Below, piece after piece: positions 17,704 to 26,134 of a stretch of 64,000 nucleotides of DNA. Origin of the DNA: Eubacteriales bacterium (lineage in GTDB: Bacteria > Bacillota > Clostridia > Tissierellales > GPF-1); the NCBI GenBank assembly GCA_030625815.1, contig DAOUQF010000010.1, positions 36,469 to 100,468 on the forward strand, written 5' to 3'. A model generated the notes under the pieces. That model was not told where the DNA came from, ran no database searches, and was given only the letters and a program-made list of their open reading frames with translations. Within the stretch, counting starts at the first letter, position 1. The number at the start of each line of letters is the position of its first letter. Both the position numbers and the translations under genes were made by a program.

Positions 17704-18012
17704 ATCCATGGGGTCATCGATCAGTCGCGGGCTATCGAAAGTGTTCGAATTTTCCTTTTCGTTCGATTGACATCTCAACCGATTCGAAGTAAAAATTCAT
17801 GTTGCTATTCGATAGTCGGTGTTCCGGATTAATGGAACCACCACCAGCTTCTGAGATCAAATTATATCAACTCAGCTTTCGCCAAGAGATATACCTTTTG
17901 GTAGTACATTAATACCACCTAGCCAACATATCAAACAAGAAAAGTGAGAAGTTTATAAATCATTCATAAGCATTGGGTATATAATAAAACAGAATGGCAA
18001 AAGGAGGAAAAC
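17704..18012. other. Intergenic stretch upstream of xth
   Basis: No gene seen. A TATAAT box at 17981-17986 is a plausible -10 for xth, with only a poor -35 partner. The ribosome site AAAGGAGG lies just before the xth start. Confidence 0.4.
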
Positions 18013-18783
18013 ATGCGAATAATTTCATGGAATGTTAATGGCATTCGTGCCGTTTGGAAGAAGGGTTTCTTGGATTGGATGCAGGAAGAATCACCGGATA
18101 TTTTGTGTCTGCAGGAGACGAAGATTCAATTGGATCAATTGACCGATGAGATGAAGGAGATTGACGGATACCATAGTTTTTTCCATCAAGCGGAGAAAAA
18201 GGGATATAGCGGTACAGCAATCTATACAAAAGAAGAACCGATTCAGGTGTGGAGAGGGCTGCCGGATCCGGAATTCAATCATGAAGGCCGAACTCTGATT
18301 GCGGAGTATTCTAATTTTATTTTAATGAATATCTATTTCCCTAACGGTCAGATGAATGATGGCCGATTAGATTTTAAAATGCGGTTTTATGACGCCTTAT
18401 TGGCCTATGCCGATGAATTGGTGGAATCTGGGAAAAAATTGTTGATCTGCGGTGATTACAACACCGCTCATCATGAGATCGACTTGAAGAATCCAAAGGC
18501 CAACGAGAAACGATCTGGTTTTTTGCCCATTGAACGGGCCTGGCTCGATATTTTTATGGAGCATGGCTATGTGGATGTTTGGCGAAGGCTTAATCCGGAA
18601 GAGGTGAAGTACTCGTGGTGGAGCTATCGATTCTCGGCCAGAAAAAACAATGCAGGTTGGCGGATTGACTATCATTTTGTTTCCGAGAATCTCTTTGCGA
18701 ATGTGACGGGAGCGGAGCTTCACAATGATGTGCTTGGCTCTGACCATTGCCCGATTTCCATTGATTTATTCTTTGGGCAATAA
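18013..18783 (+). CDS. xth: Exodeoxyribonuclease III
   Basis: The 256-residue protein is a class II AP endonuclease of the ExoIII family. It starts MRIISWNVNGIRA, has the catalytic L-Q-E-T-K motif near residue 35 (metal-binding Glu), N-I-Y-F-P-N-G near 115, the G-D-Y-N-T-A-H motif near 154, the W-R-I-D-Y-H-F-V motif near 216 and the terminal G-S-D-H-C-P-I-S. It cuts DNA at abasic sites during base excision repair. It is monocistronic with its own terminator. Confidence 0.95.
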   Translation: MRIISWNVNGIRAVWKKGFLDWMQEESPDILCLQETKIQLDQLTDEMKEIDGYHSFFHQAEKKGYSGTAIYTKEEPIQVWRGLPDPEFNHEGRTLIAEYSNFILMNIYFPNGQMNDGRLDFKMRFYDALLAYADELVESGKKLLICGDYNTAHHEIDLKNPKANEKRSGFLPIERAWLDIFMEHGYVDVWRRLNPEEVKYSWWSYRFSARKNNAGWRIDYHFVSENLFANVTGAELHNDVLGSDHCPISIDLFFGQ

Positions 18784-18881
18784 TCTTTTCAATGGAAAAA
18801 GATAGTAAGATTAAGTATTGGGACTATGCAAACAAACCATTTTAGGTTTTTCTATTGGAGATCAAATTAAAGTAGTTATTG

Positions 18882-18909
18882 AAAATAAGGGCGAAGCCCT
18901 TATTTTTTT
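18882..18909 (+). terminator. Terminator after xth
   Basis: The perfect stem AATAAGGGC / GCCCTTATT with a GAA loop is followed by a run of T residues. Confidence 0.85.
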
Positions 18910-18999
18910 GTGTTTTAGAGCTTTTGGATCTTAAAATCGGAGTATTTAATTTGGTCGATTTTTTTGAATTCATCTTTCACTTATTTTGTAATTTCCATA

Positions 19000-19349
19000 T
19001 TTTCGAGTAAGACGATATGATGTGATAACTTTTCCATGATGTGCGTGTGAACGTCCTAAGTAGTTCGCATTTGTTTCTGTTATAGCCTTTTCTTACCTTT
19101 CAGAAGTTTTCGATTCTCGAAAAACTATAAGGGTTGTATTTTTACCATTTTTTGCATTGGGATGTTTTTGTTCATGTAGTCATAGGTGTTGTAACCAAGC
19201 TTATAGTCCAGTTCAACTTCAAGCATCTCTTCGATAAAATTTTCGAATTATTTTTTGATAAGATTCTGAATGATAGAAACATCCTTCCGTTTTCCTTTTC
19301 TCATGAGTTCGCGTATTTCTTATTTGTCGAGCAATGCTTTCAGTGACAT
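19000..19349 (-). pseudogene. IS256-family transposase remnant (N-terminal part)
   Basis: Read on the minus strand from 19349, the translation contains D-V-S-I-I-Q-N-L-I-K-K, a stop, then F-E-N-F-I-E-E-M-L-E-V-E-L-D and L-G-Y-N-T-Y-D-Y. This closely follows the start of IS256-type transposases (a DIQN..EMLEAELDEHLGY..YD pattern). The frame is broken by stops, and the DDE catalytic core is absent. It is a dead fragment; the left limit is approximate. Confidence 0.65.
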
Positions 19350-19399
19350 ATGGGTGAGTCCTTCTTATTGAAATTTGTTTTATATCACTTCTGGAGTTT

Positions 19400-19615
19400 A
19401 CACCAAGCAATTTACACATATACCCGTGTTGGGCGCTGCATTGACAAGGAACCGTTGGAAGACTTCTGGGCAATCTTGAAACAGAGATATATCATTGGCG
19501 TAAAATTCAAGACTATGCTGATATGGTACGAACTATTGATGAATAAATCGTTTTCTGCAATTGTAAGCATTATCAGAAACGTTTTAATCTGATGTCACCA
19601 CTTCAATATCGATAA
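19400..19615 (+). pseudogene. IS3-family transposase remnant (C-terminal part)
   Basis: The plus strand reads T-R-V-G-R-C-I-D-K-E-P-L-E-D-F-W-A-I-L-K. This matches the last catalytic region of IS3/IS150 OrfB, with the final glutamate of the DDE triad in P-L-E-D-F-W. After a frameshift the adjacent frame continues with H-Y-Q-K-R-F-N-L-M-S-P-L-Q-Y-R, the usual end of these transposases. Frameshifts and an internal stop make it non-functional. It lies next to the IS256 fragment, so this stretch is an insertion graveyard. Confidence 0.7.
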
Positions 19616-19909
19616 TATTTGGTCAGATTGGCATTACTATAGATTTTAGTATTTCAACTGTCAATTTCATAGGGAGCAGTTCATTGGCAGGCGCTTTTTA
19701 ATTAATCACTTATCGTTCTTTTTGTAAGAAGTTAGGCGGAGATTTTATTTTAAAAGTGGGATTTGACAAGAATGAACATATTTTCAAAATTTAAAGTGAA
19801 ATTATTGGAACTATAAGGTGATGAAGTTCGATGCTATACTTTAATTATAGAAAATTTGCAATATTCAACAATCAAAACGAGAAGTAATAAATTCAAAGGA
19901 GGATGAATT

Positions 19910-21169
19910 GTGGAAAGAATAAGTGCAATGTTTGATTGGTATGGGATGTTACCGGCAGCAGTAATGATTATGGTTGGTATTTTTCTTATGGGGTTGCTTT
20001 TGGCAAGACTAAAGATTATGGAGGCGTTGAAGTCTTCAATTTATGTTGCATCTGGTATTGTTGGGCTCAATACGTTGATTGGGATGTTTGCTGGTGCTGC
20101 AATTCCACCACTGATTTCAGTTATTCAATCAACAAATATGAAATTGGATATAGTTGACTTTGGTGTTGCTTCAGCACAGGCATCAGTTGTTTTTCCATTA
20201 AAGTTTTTTGGACTTCTATTTCCAATTGGGCTTGTAGTAAACTTTCTTTTAATTCTAATAAAGCAGACAAATACATTCGATGTTGATATTTTCAATTATT
20301 GGGTATTTGGAATGTCCTCGGCATTTACGTATGCTGCAACTGAAAGTCTAGGGCTCTCGATTTTAGCATTTGTGATTACGGAAATTATTGTATTGAAGCT
20401 TGCTGATTTTACAGCACCAGTGATTGCAAAAGAATACGGACTCGAAGGCATCTCGATTCCTCACGGCAATGCTGTTGTATTCGCACCGGTAGGGATACTG
20501 GTTAACTGGATTATTGATAGAATTCCTTTCTTGAAGGACATTGATTGGAGTCCTGAAACAATTGAAGAAAGATTCGGTGGACTAGTAGAACCTTCAACCC
20601 TTGGTTTTTTTATGGGAATTGTTTTAGGAATCTTTGCGAAGCTTAATTTTGGTGATTGCCTATTATTAGGGGTCACGATCGCGGCATTTATGATAATTTT
20701 CCCAAAAGTACTTAATATATTGATTGAGGGAATCCAACCCGTGGCTGAAGGCATGAGAGAAGTAACAGAGAAAAAATTGAATAGAAAGCTTTACATTGGT
20801 CTTGATGCTGCAGTGCTTGTAGGAATGCCTGATGTCATGGCAACTGGCATTTTGTTAGTACCTGCGATCTTGGTTTTGTCATTTATTCTCCCAGGAAATC
20901 GTGTTCTTCCGCTTGCGGATCTTGCTATTGCCGCTCCATTTTTGGTATCTTGTTGCATGCCTTATTGTAAAAGAAATATTTTTAGGGGTTTTGTGAGTGG
21001 CATAATTGTTTTCATTATCACGCTATATATTTGTACAGATACCGCGGCTCTTTATACAGAAATCGCAAAAATCAATGGATTGCCATTTGATATGACGGCC
21101 ACGTCTCTCGGTGCTGCTTCAAGTCCAATTAGCTGGATTATAGCAAAAGTCATGCTACTATTTTCATAG
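19910..21169 (+). CDS. PTS system, galactitol-family EIIC component
   Basis: The 419-residue, strongly hydrophobic protein matches the EIIC-GAT family. It has a conserved N-terminal segment (residues about 45-75, GLNTLIGMFAG), the F-P-L-K-F-F-G-L-L-F-P-I-G block, and the late V-G-M-P-D-V-M-A-T-G-I-L-L-V-P motif. It should carry a sugar alcohol or related compound across the membrane while IIB phosphorylates it. It starts with GTG; AAAGGAGG lies seven bases upstream. It is the first gene of the unit with IIB, a TrpB-like protein, two TrpA-like proteins and IIA. The substrate is unknown, and the usual tagatose-bisphosphate aldolase or galactitol-phosphate dehydrogenase genes are absent here. 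Confidence 0.88.
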   Translation: MERISAMFDWYGMLPAAVMIMVGIFLMGLLLARLKIMEALKSSIYVASGIVGLNTLIGMFAGAAIPPLISVIQSTNMKLDIVDFGVASAQASVVFPLKFFGLLFPIGLVVNFLLILIKQTNTFDVDIFNYWVFGMSSAFTYAATESLGLSILAFVITEIIVLKLADFTAPVIAKEYGLEGISIPHGNAVVFAPVGILVNWIIDRIPFLKDIDWSPETIEERFGGLVEPSTLGFFMGIVLGIFAKLNFGDCLLLGVTIAAFMIIFPKVLNILIEGIQPVAEGMREVTEKKLNRKLYIGLDAAVLVGMPDVMATGILLVPAILVLSFILPGNRVLPLADLAIAAPFLVSCCMPYCKRNIFRGFVSGIIVFIITLYICTDTAALYTEIAKINGLPFDMTATSLGAASSPISWIIAKVMLLFS

Positions 21170-21236
21170 AATAAAACGGTTAACAGTTCGTGTTATAGAA
21201 AAAAACATATGCGAATTTTGAGAAAGGAGAAAAATT

Positions 21237-21524
21237 ATGAGTCAGAAGATAATTCTTGTAGCATGCGGAACTGGCGGAGTTACATCGAAAAACATTGCAA
21301 TGAAAATTGAAAAACATCTTAAGAAAAAAGGAGTTGATTGTAAAGTTATTACATGTAAAGTCATAGAAGTCAGGTCAAAAGTGAAGATTTTGAAACCTGA
21401 TTTGGTTGCATCGTCAACGCCTGTGCCAGATGTTGGAGTTCCTAGGGTTAGAGCGACTGCATTATTGACAGGAATAGATGTGGAAAAAGTTTACAATGAA
21501 ATTTATGAAATTTTATCAAAGTAA
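21237..21524 (+). CDS. PTS system, galactitol-family EIIB component
   Basis: The 95-residue protein starts I-I-L-V-A-C-G-T-G-G-V-T-S, with the phosphocysteine at C10 as in GatB-type IIB proteins. It would receive phosphate from IIA (encoded at 24310-24783) and pass it to the sugar in IIC. The ribosome site AAAGGAG lies seven bases before the ATG. Confidence 0.9.
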   Translation: MSQKIILVACGTGGVTSKNIAMKIEKHLKKKGVDCKVITCKVIEVRSKVKILKPDLVASSTPVPDVGVPRVRATALLTGIDVEKVYNEIYEILSK

Positions 21525-21555
21525 ACGATATTTGAGTTGTGAAAGAGAGGGCAAC

Positions 21556-22590
21556 ATGATCAAAAATAATGATACATTGTGGTACGGTCAGTATGGAGGA
21601 TGCTTTATTGCAGATGCATTCTCCCTCGATTGCGACAAATACTATGATGAATACAAGAAAATTGTGCGGCAAGATGGTTTTGAAAAAGAGTTTGAACAGC
21701 TGAAAGCTGAATATTCTCCTGTTGAATTCAAGTTGTTAGAAACGGAAGATGAAAACCTTATGGTAGGTATTGCGTCGGAAAACTTGTACTCGATCATTGG
21801 AACTATTTTGCTTGCAAAGCATATGAAAAAGGAAAAAGTTGTATGCGGAACCAGATATACTGATGAAGCTATGCTTTGTGCGAAATTATGCAAAAAATAT
21901 GGACTAAAATTAAAAATGTTTATGTCTAAAGATATTTCTTCAATTTCTTCACTTATGGTACAGATGAAAACATACGGTGTTGAAACCGAAACGTGCATGT
22001 GTGAGGAACTCTTTAATTTGCCGGAGATGTATGCGTTCCAGACGTGGGTTGCCGCACCTCAAGAATATGTTCTTATCAACTGCCGTAACAATGTCGGTGC
22101 TTTCCCTCATCCTAATATTGTTTCTGATTTTGCAAGTGTATATGGAGAAGACTTGAAATTAGCAATGGAGAGTATGGGTATGCCAAGTCCTGAAAGAATT
22201 GTTGTTCCAAGTGTTAGTGGGACATTTGCATTAGGAGTATTTGGAGCTTTTGACAGCAAAACAATAGAATTTGTGACTGTAGAATGCGATGAAGAGGATG
22301 ATTTGCAGGAAGAACTTGATAGTTATTGTGGTACTTTCACAAAAGTAATGCGGAATAGATACAATGATCGAGTGCTTGCGCCAGAGTTGTCAAATATGTT
22401 TGATAACGGAGAGGTTTTGAGAAAACTAGGGAACATAAGTCAAATAGATACAAATCATTCTGATTTATTATGCAGCCAGACTGATTTCTCTGTTCAAAGT
22501 TTAGCTGGATTGAATTATTGTGAAAAGAATACGGATAAAAAATTGACGCTATGTTTGGTTAGAAATACCAGGTGGGGAGCGGTATTATGA
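21556..22590 (+). CDS. Tryptophan synthase beta-like protein lacking the PLP lysine
   Basis: The 344-residue protein aligns by eye with TrpB along most of its length. The start W-Y-G-Q-Y-G-G-C-F-I matches the TrpB G-x-Y-G-G-x-F-V region; G-T-I-L-L-A-K-H-M-K-K matches LGQALLAKRMGK; G-A-F-P-H-P-N-I-V-S-D-F-A-S-V-Y-G-E matches the PHPYP..VREFQ..IGEE region. The Schiff-base lysine (K87 of Salmonella TrpB) falls on N76, and the catalytic glutamate (E109) on G98. The glycine-rich PLP-phosphate loop GGGSNA is replaced by S-V-S-G-T-F, and the C-terminus is about 50 residues short. PLP chemistry therefore looks impossible. It may be a scaffold, allosteric partner or a different enzyme. The start at 21556 follows GAGAGGG; the longer start inside IIB is unlikely. 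Its stop overlaps the next ATG (ATGA). Confidence 0.7.
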   Translation: MIKNNDTLWYGQYGGCFIADAFSLDCDKYYDEYKKIVRQDGFEKEFEQLKAEYSPVEFKLLETEDENLMVGIASENLYSIIGTILLAKHMKKEKVVCGTRYTDEAMLCAKLCKKYGLKLKMFMSKDISSISSLMVQMKTYGVETETCMCEELFNLPEMYAFQTWVAAPQEYVLINCRNNVGAFPHPNIVSDFASVYGEDLKLAMESMGMPSPERIVVPSVSGTFALGVFGAFDSKTIEFVTVECDEEDDLQEELDSYCGTFTKVMRNRYNDRVLAPELSNMFDNGEVLRKLGNISQIDTNHSDLLCSQTDFSVQSLAGLNYCEKNTDKKLTLCLVRNTRWGAVL

Positions 22591-23435
22591 GTAACAGAAT
22601 AGAAGAAACAATAAAAAGGGCTCAGGATCAAGGGAAAGTTGCTTTTATAGGACTTGTTCCAATAGATCCTGAATCCATGGATAATTCCATGGAAATTGTT
22701 GATATGATGATTTCTTCTGGAGTGGATATTTTGATGGTGCATATACCGAATTGGTTTCCATGGATGGAAGGAACCGTGCTTCAAAAAGCAGCACAGATGC
22801 CGCGAAATGCCGGAGTAACAAGAGATAATGTATTTGAATTCATAAAAACAATTCGGATTAAATATCCTGAAATACCAATTATTAATATGACATTGTATGA
22901 GACGGTTATGACTATGGGACAAGAGCGGTTTTTGAAACTTTCTAAAGAAGCGGATGTTGACGGATTTGATATTCCCAATTACCCTTTGTTTTATACAGCC
23001 GATAAGATGGAATTTTATAAGGAATGTTTAGAAAGAAATCAACACCTTATATTGGCAATTTCATATGAACTTGTAGTATCAGAGGAAGGTTCTGATGAAT
23101 ATATATTGCTTAGAAAAATGATAGACGCGGCAAAAGGTTTTGTTTTTGTAATGAATGCTCCTGGAGGACAATCGGGTTCTGATGTAAAACTTACAGATCA
23201 ACAATTGACTATGGCAGTTGGTCGAGTGAAAGATCTAATGAAGGAACAGGGGAATGACTGCTACATTTCTATTGTTTGCGGTATTTCTAGTAGTGAAGAT
23301 ATCAAAAAAGTAAAAGTATCAGGAGCACATTGTTTTATGATAGGTAGCGCCTATATAAAATCACTTCAAGATGGTCAGACGTTAGATGAAATATCTGATT
23401 ATTTAGAGGGTGTCAGTGAAATGTGCAATTACTAA
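22587..23435 (+). CDS. Tryptophan synthase alpha-like protein 1 (catalytic Glu lost)
   Basis: The 282-residue protein has the TrpA (beta/alpha)8 pattern. The start N-R-I-E-E-T-I-K-R-A and the strand-2 segment G-V-D-I-L-M-V-H-I-P align with TrpA GADIIELGIP. The general acid/base Glu49 becomes M50, and Asp60 of the DPLADG loop becomes E61 in F-P-W-M-E-G. Phosphate-binding turns remain visible: N-A-P-G-G-Q-S-G near residue 192, C-G-I-S-S near 234 and I-G-S-A near 256. It therefore probably still binds a phosphorylated ligand but not with TrpA chemistry. ATGA overlap with the TrpB-like gene implies coupled translation and perhaps a complex like TrpA-TrpB. Confidence 0.72.
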   Translation: MSNRIEETIKRAQDQGKVAFIGLVPIDPESMDNSMEIVDMMISSGVDILMVHIPNWFPWMEGTVLQKAAQMPRNAGVTRDNVFEFIKTIRIKYPEIPIINMTLYETVMTMGQERFLKLSKEADVDGFDIPNYPLFYTADKMEFYKECLERNQHLILAISYELVVSEEGSDEYILLRKMIDAAKGFVFVMNAPGGQSGSDVKLTDQQLTMAVGRVKDLMKEQGNDCYISIVCGISSSEDIKKVKVSGAHCFMIGSAYIKSLQDGQTLDEISDYLEGVSEMCNY

Positions 23436-23454
23436 TTGATTGAGAGGTTAAAGT

Positions 23455-24297
23455 ATGAATATAGTTGAAAAAAGATTCTTTGACTATGAAAAGCATAACA
23501 ACGGTGGGATTATTGTTGAAATACCACTTCTTCCACCTATTCCAACTACTCAAATAGATGTGGCTTGTACGCTTGTAGAGTCTGGAATAGATATTATCCA
23601 AGTATCTGTACCTGTACGATTCCCATGGATGTATGGTGAACGGCACCTTAACTTAGCAAGAAATGCAGCGATCAATGATGTCGATTACAAGCAATCTTTT
23701 GAGGTGTTAGAAAAACTGACCAAGCAGCATGAGGGCGCGGAATTCATGCCAGTTGGGTTTTATGGTGGAATTCAGCGTATGGGGCAGGATAAATACATCA
23801 GTGAATGCAAAAGATTGGGAATCCGTTTAGTAGATGTTCCTGATTATCCGCTTGTACATGACCAGGATCCCAAAGGATTGGTGGGTGAACTTAGAAGTAA
23901 AGGTATTAGCTATGTAACTATTTTCAATACAGAGTTGGCATTAGCACCAGAAGGGACTAGAGCGTATCAAAATTTGTGCAAACTAGTTGCACAATCATCA
24001 GGATTCTGTTTCTTGTTGGCTGCGGCAGGTGGAAAAACGGGGGAAAAGAAAAGTTTTGAATATGATGGACTTTTGCGAGCAAAAGAGCGACTACTTAGTA
24101 TTCAGAAAAGAATGGATCGTAGATGTCCAATAGTCGTCGTTTGTGGTATATCGACCCCTGAACAGGTTCGTATTCTTGTAAAAGAAGTTGGAGTCCATGT
24201 TATGTTTGGTAGTGCATTATTCAAAAGAATGATGAATGGTGACAGTCAAAGAGATATTGCTGAGTTTTTGACAAAAATGAAAAGAGCGGCAACTTAA
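23455..24297 (+). CDS. Tryptophan synthase alpha-like protein 2 (both catalytic residues lost)
   Basis: The 280-residue protein is a second TrpA-type TIM barrel and a clear paralogue of the preceding gene. Strand 2 reads G-I-D-I-I-Q-V-S-V-P, placing Q49 at the position of catalytic Glu49, and the loop F-P-W-M-Y-G places Y60 where Asp60 should be. The shared F-P-W-M loop groups it with TrpA-like 1. Phosphate-site features persist (A-A-G-G-K-T-G near 187, C-G-I-S-T-P near 226, F-G-S-A near 248). It starts 19 bases after the previous stop, with GAGG before the ATG. Confidence 0.72.
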   Translation: MNIVEKRFFDYEKHNNGGIIVEIPLLPPIPTTQIDVACTLVESGIDIIQVSVPVRFPWMYGERHLNLARNAAINDVDYKQSFEVLEKLTKQHEGAEFMPVGFYGGIQRMGQDKYISECKRLGIRLVDVPDYPLVHDQDPKGLVGELRSKGISYVTIFNTELALAPEGTRAYQNLCKLVAQSSGFCFLLAAAGGKTGEKKSFEYDGLLRAKERLLSIQKRMDRRCPIVVVCGISTPEQVRILVKEVGVHVMFGSALFKRMMNGDSQRDIAEFLTKMKRAAT

Positions 24298-24309
24298 GTG
24301 AGGCGGAGT

Positions 24310-24783
24310 ATGGAGAATCAAATTGTTTTAAATAGCAAGTCAATTGACTTGGAATGTGAATTAGAAACAAATCATGAGGTATTAAAATACTTAGTTTCAC
24401 TTTTGGAAAAACAAGGATTTGTTGATTCAAGATATACGACGGTTGTTATAGAGCGTGAAGATAATTATCCGACTGGTCTTGAATTTCCTAAAATTTGTAT
24501 TGCATTACCACATGGGGATCCTAAATTTGTTAAAGAAGCATCTATTGCTATTGCACGATGTAAGAATAGAGTGGATTTTAAGAGTATGGAAAACCCAGAA
24601 GATTCAATAAGTGTTGACATAGTTGTTTTGCTTGCTGTTAAGGAGCCGGAGAGGCATCTGCAAGTTCTTAGCAATTTAGTGAATCTGTTTATGATTGAAG
24701 AAAATTGTGAACAACTATTGACAACGAATAGTGTTAATACGGTATGCAACTTATTTGAAGCAAATTTATATAAGGGAAACTAA
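24310..24783 (+). CDS. PTS system EIIA component (type 2, fructose/galactitol-like)
   Basis: The 157-residue protein belongs to the PTS EIIA type-2 fold. The active histidine is H68 in I-A-L-P-H-G-D, and the pattern continues with a typical V-V-L-L-A-V-K-E-P segment. It accepts phosphate from HPr and passes it to IIB. The start at 24310 is favoured over a GTG at 24298 that directly abuts the previous stop. That IIA is encoded after the TrpA/TrpB-like genes shows these genes sit inside the PTS operon. Confidence 0.88.
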   Translation: MENQIVLNSKSIDLECELETNHEVLKYLVSLLEKQGFVDSRYTTVVIEREDNYPTGLEFPKICIALPHGDPKFVKEASIAIARCKNRVDFKSMENPEDSISVDIVVLLAVKEPERHLQVLSNLVNLFMIEENCEQLLTTNSVNTVCNLFEANLYKGN

Positions 24784-25107
24784 GAATAAAAATTGGCGGA
24801 AACAATGAGGTGCGCAAGCAGACTGATTACTTATTAAAGGAGTCAGTCTATTGAGTGAGATCAAAAAAGATCATAAAAATTAAAAAATGATTGATAGGGA
24901 AGAATAGATGGTTGAGAATTTCAAATGCGTTGGTAGAGCCTGTTTGCTTTATTACAGGAGTCGGCAAAGCATTTGACGATGTGATTGTAAGTAGGAGAAT
25001 CGATTTTTGTTAGAGCAAAGTTGTGATCGAATTTAATATGATAACTAATTGATTATTGTGTCGTAGTGAGAGTGTTGAAAAAATATGATGAGAAGGAGAT
25101 TAATGGT
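24784..25107 (+). other. Intercistronic region with short hairpin
   Basis: No gene. A 7-bp hairpin (AGACTGA 24820-24826 / TCAGTCT 24843-24849) has no T-tract. The ribosome site for the third TrpA-like gene (AAGGAG, 25093-25098) is at the right end. It is unclear whether transcription reads through from IIA. Confidence 0.4.
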
Positions 25108-25884
25108 ATGAATAGAATGGAGAGGATTTTTAACCAGATGATGGAAAATGACGAAAAGATTTTAGTTTCTTATTTCCCGTTATGTGATACTGCTTTAGCT
25201 GATCAAGTAGGATGGGCTGGAAAGTACTTTGACAATGGAACAACAGTGCTTGAAATGGGATTGCCATATGAGGATCCGTGCCTTGATGGGAAAACAGTAA
25301 GAGATTCTATGGAAAGAGCATTGGTTGACAATACGGTAGAAGATGCGTTTGAAGTTATTAAGAACTTGCGGAAGGCATATCCAGACAATATTCTTCAGGT
25401 TATGTCGTATTTCGAGATTCTTGAAAAAATCGGTTTAGATGAGTTTGCAGCTAAATGTAATGAAGCCGGTGTGGATGCGGTTCTTACGCCAAATATTGCT
25501 CCAGATCGAGTGCCAGAACTGGATGCTGCACTAGGAAAGTTTAATATTATTCATTTGCGTTTTGCACCTTTTACTCTTACGGATGAAGTGATTGAGGATC
25601 TTAAAAAGAATGCAAAAGGCTATATTTTCCAACAGGCAGTTGATGGTGCAACTGGTCCGCAAGATACAACATCACCACAAGTTGGCGTTAATGTAAAATT
25701 ATTGAAGGAGCTTGGTGTTAAAACTCCGGTTGTGGCAGGTTTTGGTATTTCCAATCAGCAACAGGTAGGTGAAATGAAAGATATGGGAGTCGATGGTGTA
25801 ATTGTAGGAAGTAGCATTCTTACCTCAATTGTTGCGGGTAATGGAGCCGATTTTATTAAAAGTTTAAGGGGAGCATTAGAATAA
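25108..25884 (+). CDS. Tryptophan synthase alpha-like protein 3 (catalytic residues kept)
   Basis: The 258-residue protein is the most TrpA-like of the three. It begins N-R-M-E-R-I-F, strand 2 reads T-V-L-E-M-G-L-P-Y-E-D-P, and E49 and D60 (C-L-D-G) fall exactly on the Salmonella TrpA catalytic numbers. The phosphate-binding loops D-G-A-T-G near 191 and G-F-G-I-S near 223, plus V-G-S-S near 246, are kept. TrpA cleaves indole-3-glycerol phosphate to indole and glyceraldehyde-3-phosphate by a retro-aldol step. This protein could perform the same type of cleavage on a phosphorylated compound made by the PTS. There is no other trp gene nearby, so a role in ordinary tryptophan synthesis is unlikely. 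The start follows AAGGAG nine bases upstream. Confidence 0.78.
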   Translation: MNRMERIFNQMMENDEKILVSYFPLCDTALADQVGWAGKYFDNGTTVLEMGLPYEDPCLDGKTVRDSMERALVDNTVEDAFEVIKNLRKAYPDNILQVMSYFEILEKIGLDEFAAKCNEAGVDAVLTPNIAPDRVPELDAALGKFNIIHLRFAPFTLTDEVIEDLKKNAKGYIFQQAVDGATGPQDTTSPQVGVNVKLLKELGVKTPVVAGFGISNQQQVGEMKDMGVDGVIVGSSILTSIVAGNGADFIKSLRGALE

Positions 25885-25974
25885 TCATAGGCAATAAGGG
25901 ACCTTTTACAAAGTCTGTTAAGTTTTACATCTACTATTTTGCATAAACATTTGTTTCAATATATAATAATGTTT

Positions 25975-26009
25975 AAGAGATTGGTTCCTTGATAATGAAT
26001 CAATCTCTT
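25975..26009 (+). terminator. Terminator-like hairpin after TrpA-like 3
   Basis: A 13-bp stem with one G-T pair (25975-25987 and 25997-26009, arms AAGAGATTG / CAATCTCTT) has a 9-base loop and only a weak T-tract. It could be a terminator, or a structure used for antitermination before the PRD regulator gene. Confidence 0.5.
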
Positions 26010-26134
26010 TAGCACTCTCATAAAGATGATTTGAAGATTATGTGAAGCATTAAAGGAATTGCGAGCGAGAAAAGACGGGAAAGAATAGTTAGAATGTAGC
26101 GTATAAGAGGATTTGGGATGATTGAAGGTGAATT

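Noticed and set aside
17325..17792. Overlapping open frames rich in Cys, Phe and His repeats across the tandem array
   Set aside because: All three forward frames give the same kind of 20-residue repeat because the DNA unit is 20 bp. There is no ribosome site or codon bias, so they are artefacts of the repeat.
20461..20754. Minus-strand open frame within the PTS IIC gene
   Set aside because: It lies opposite a well-supported EIIC gene and has no start signal.
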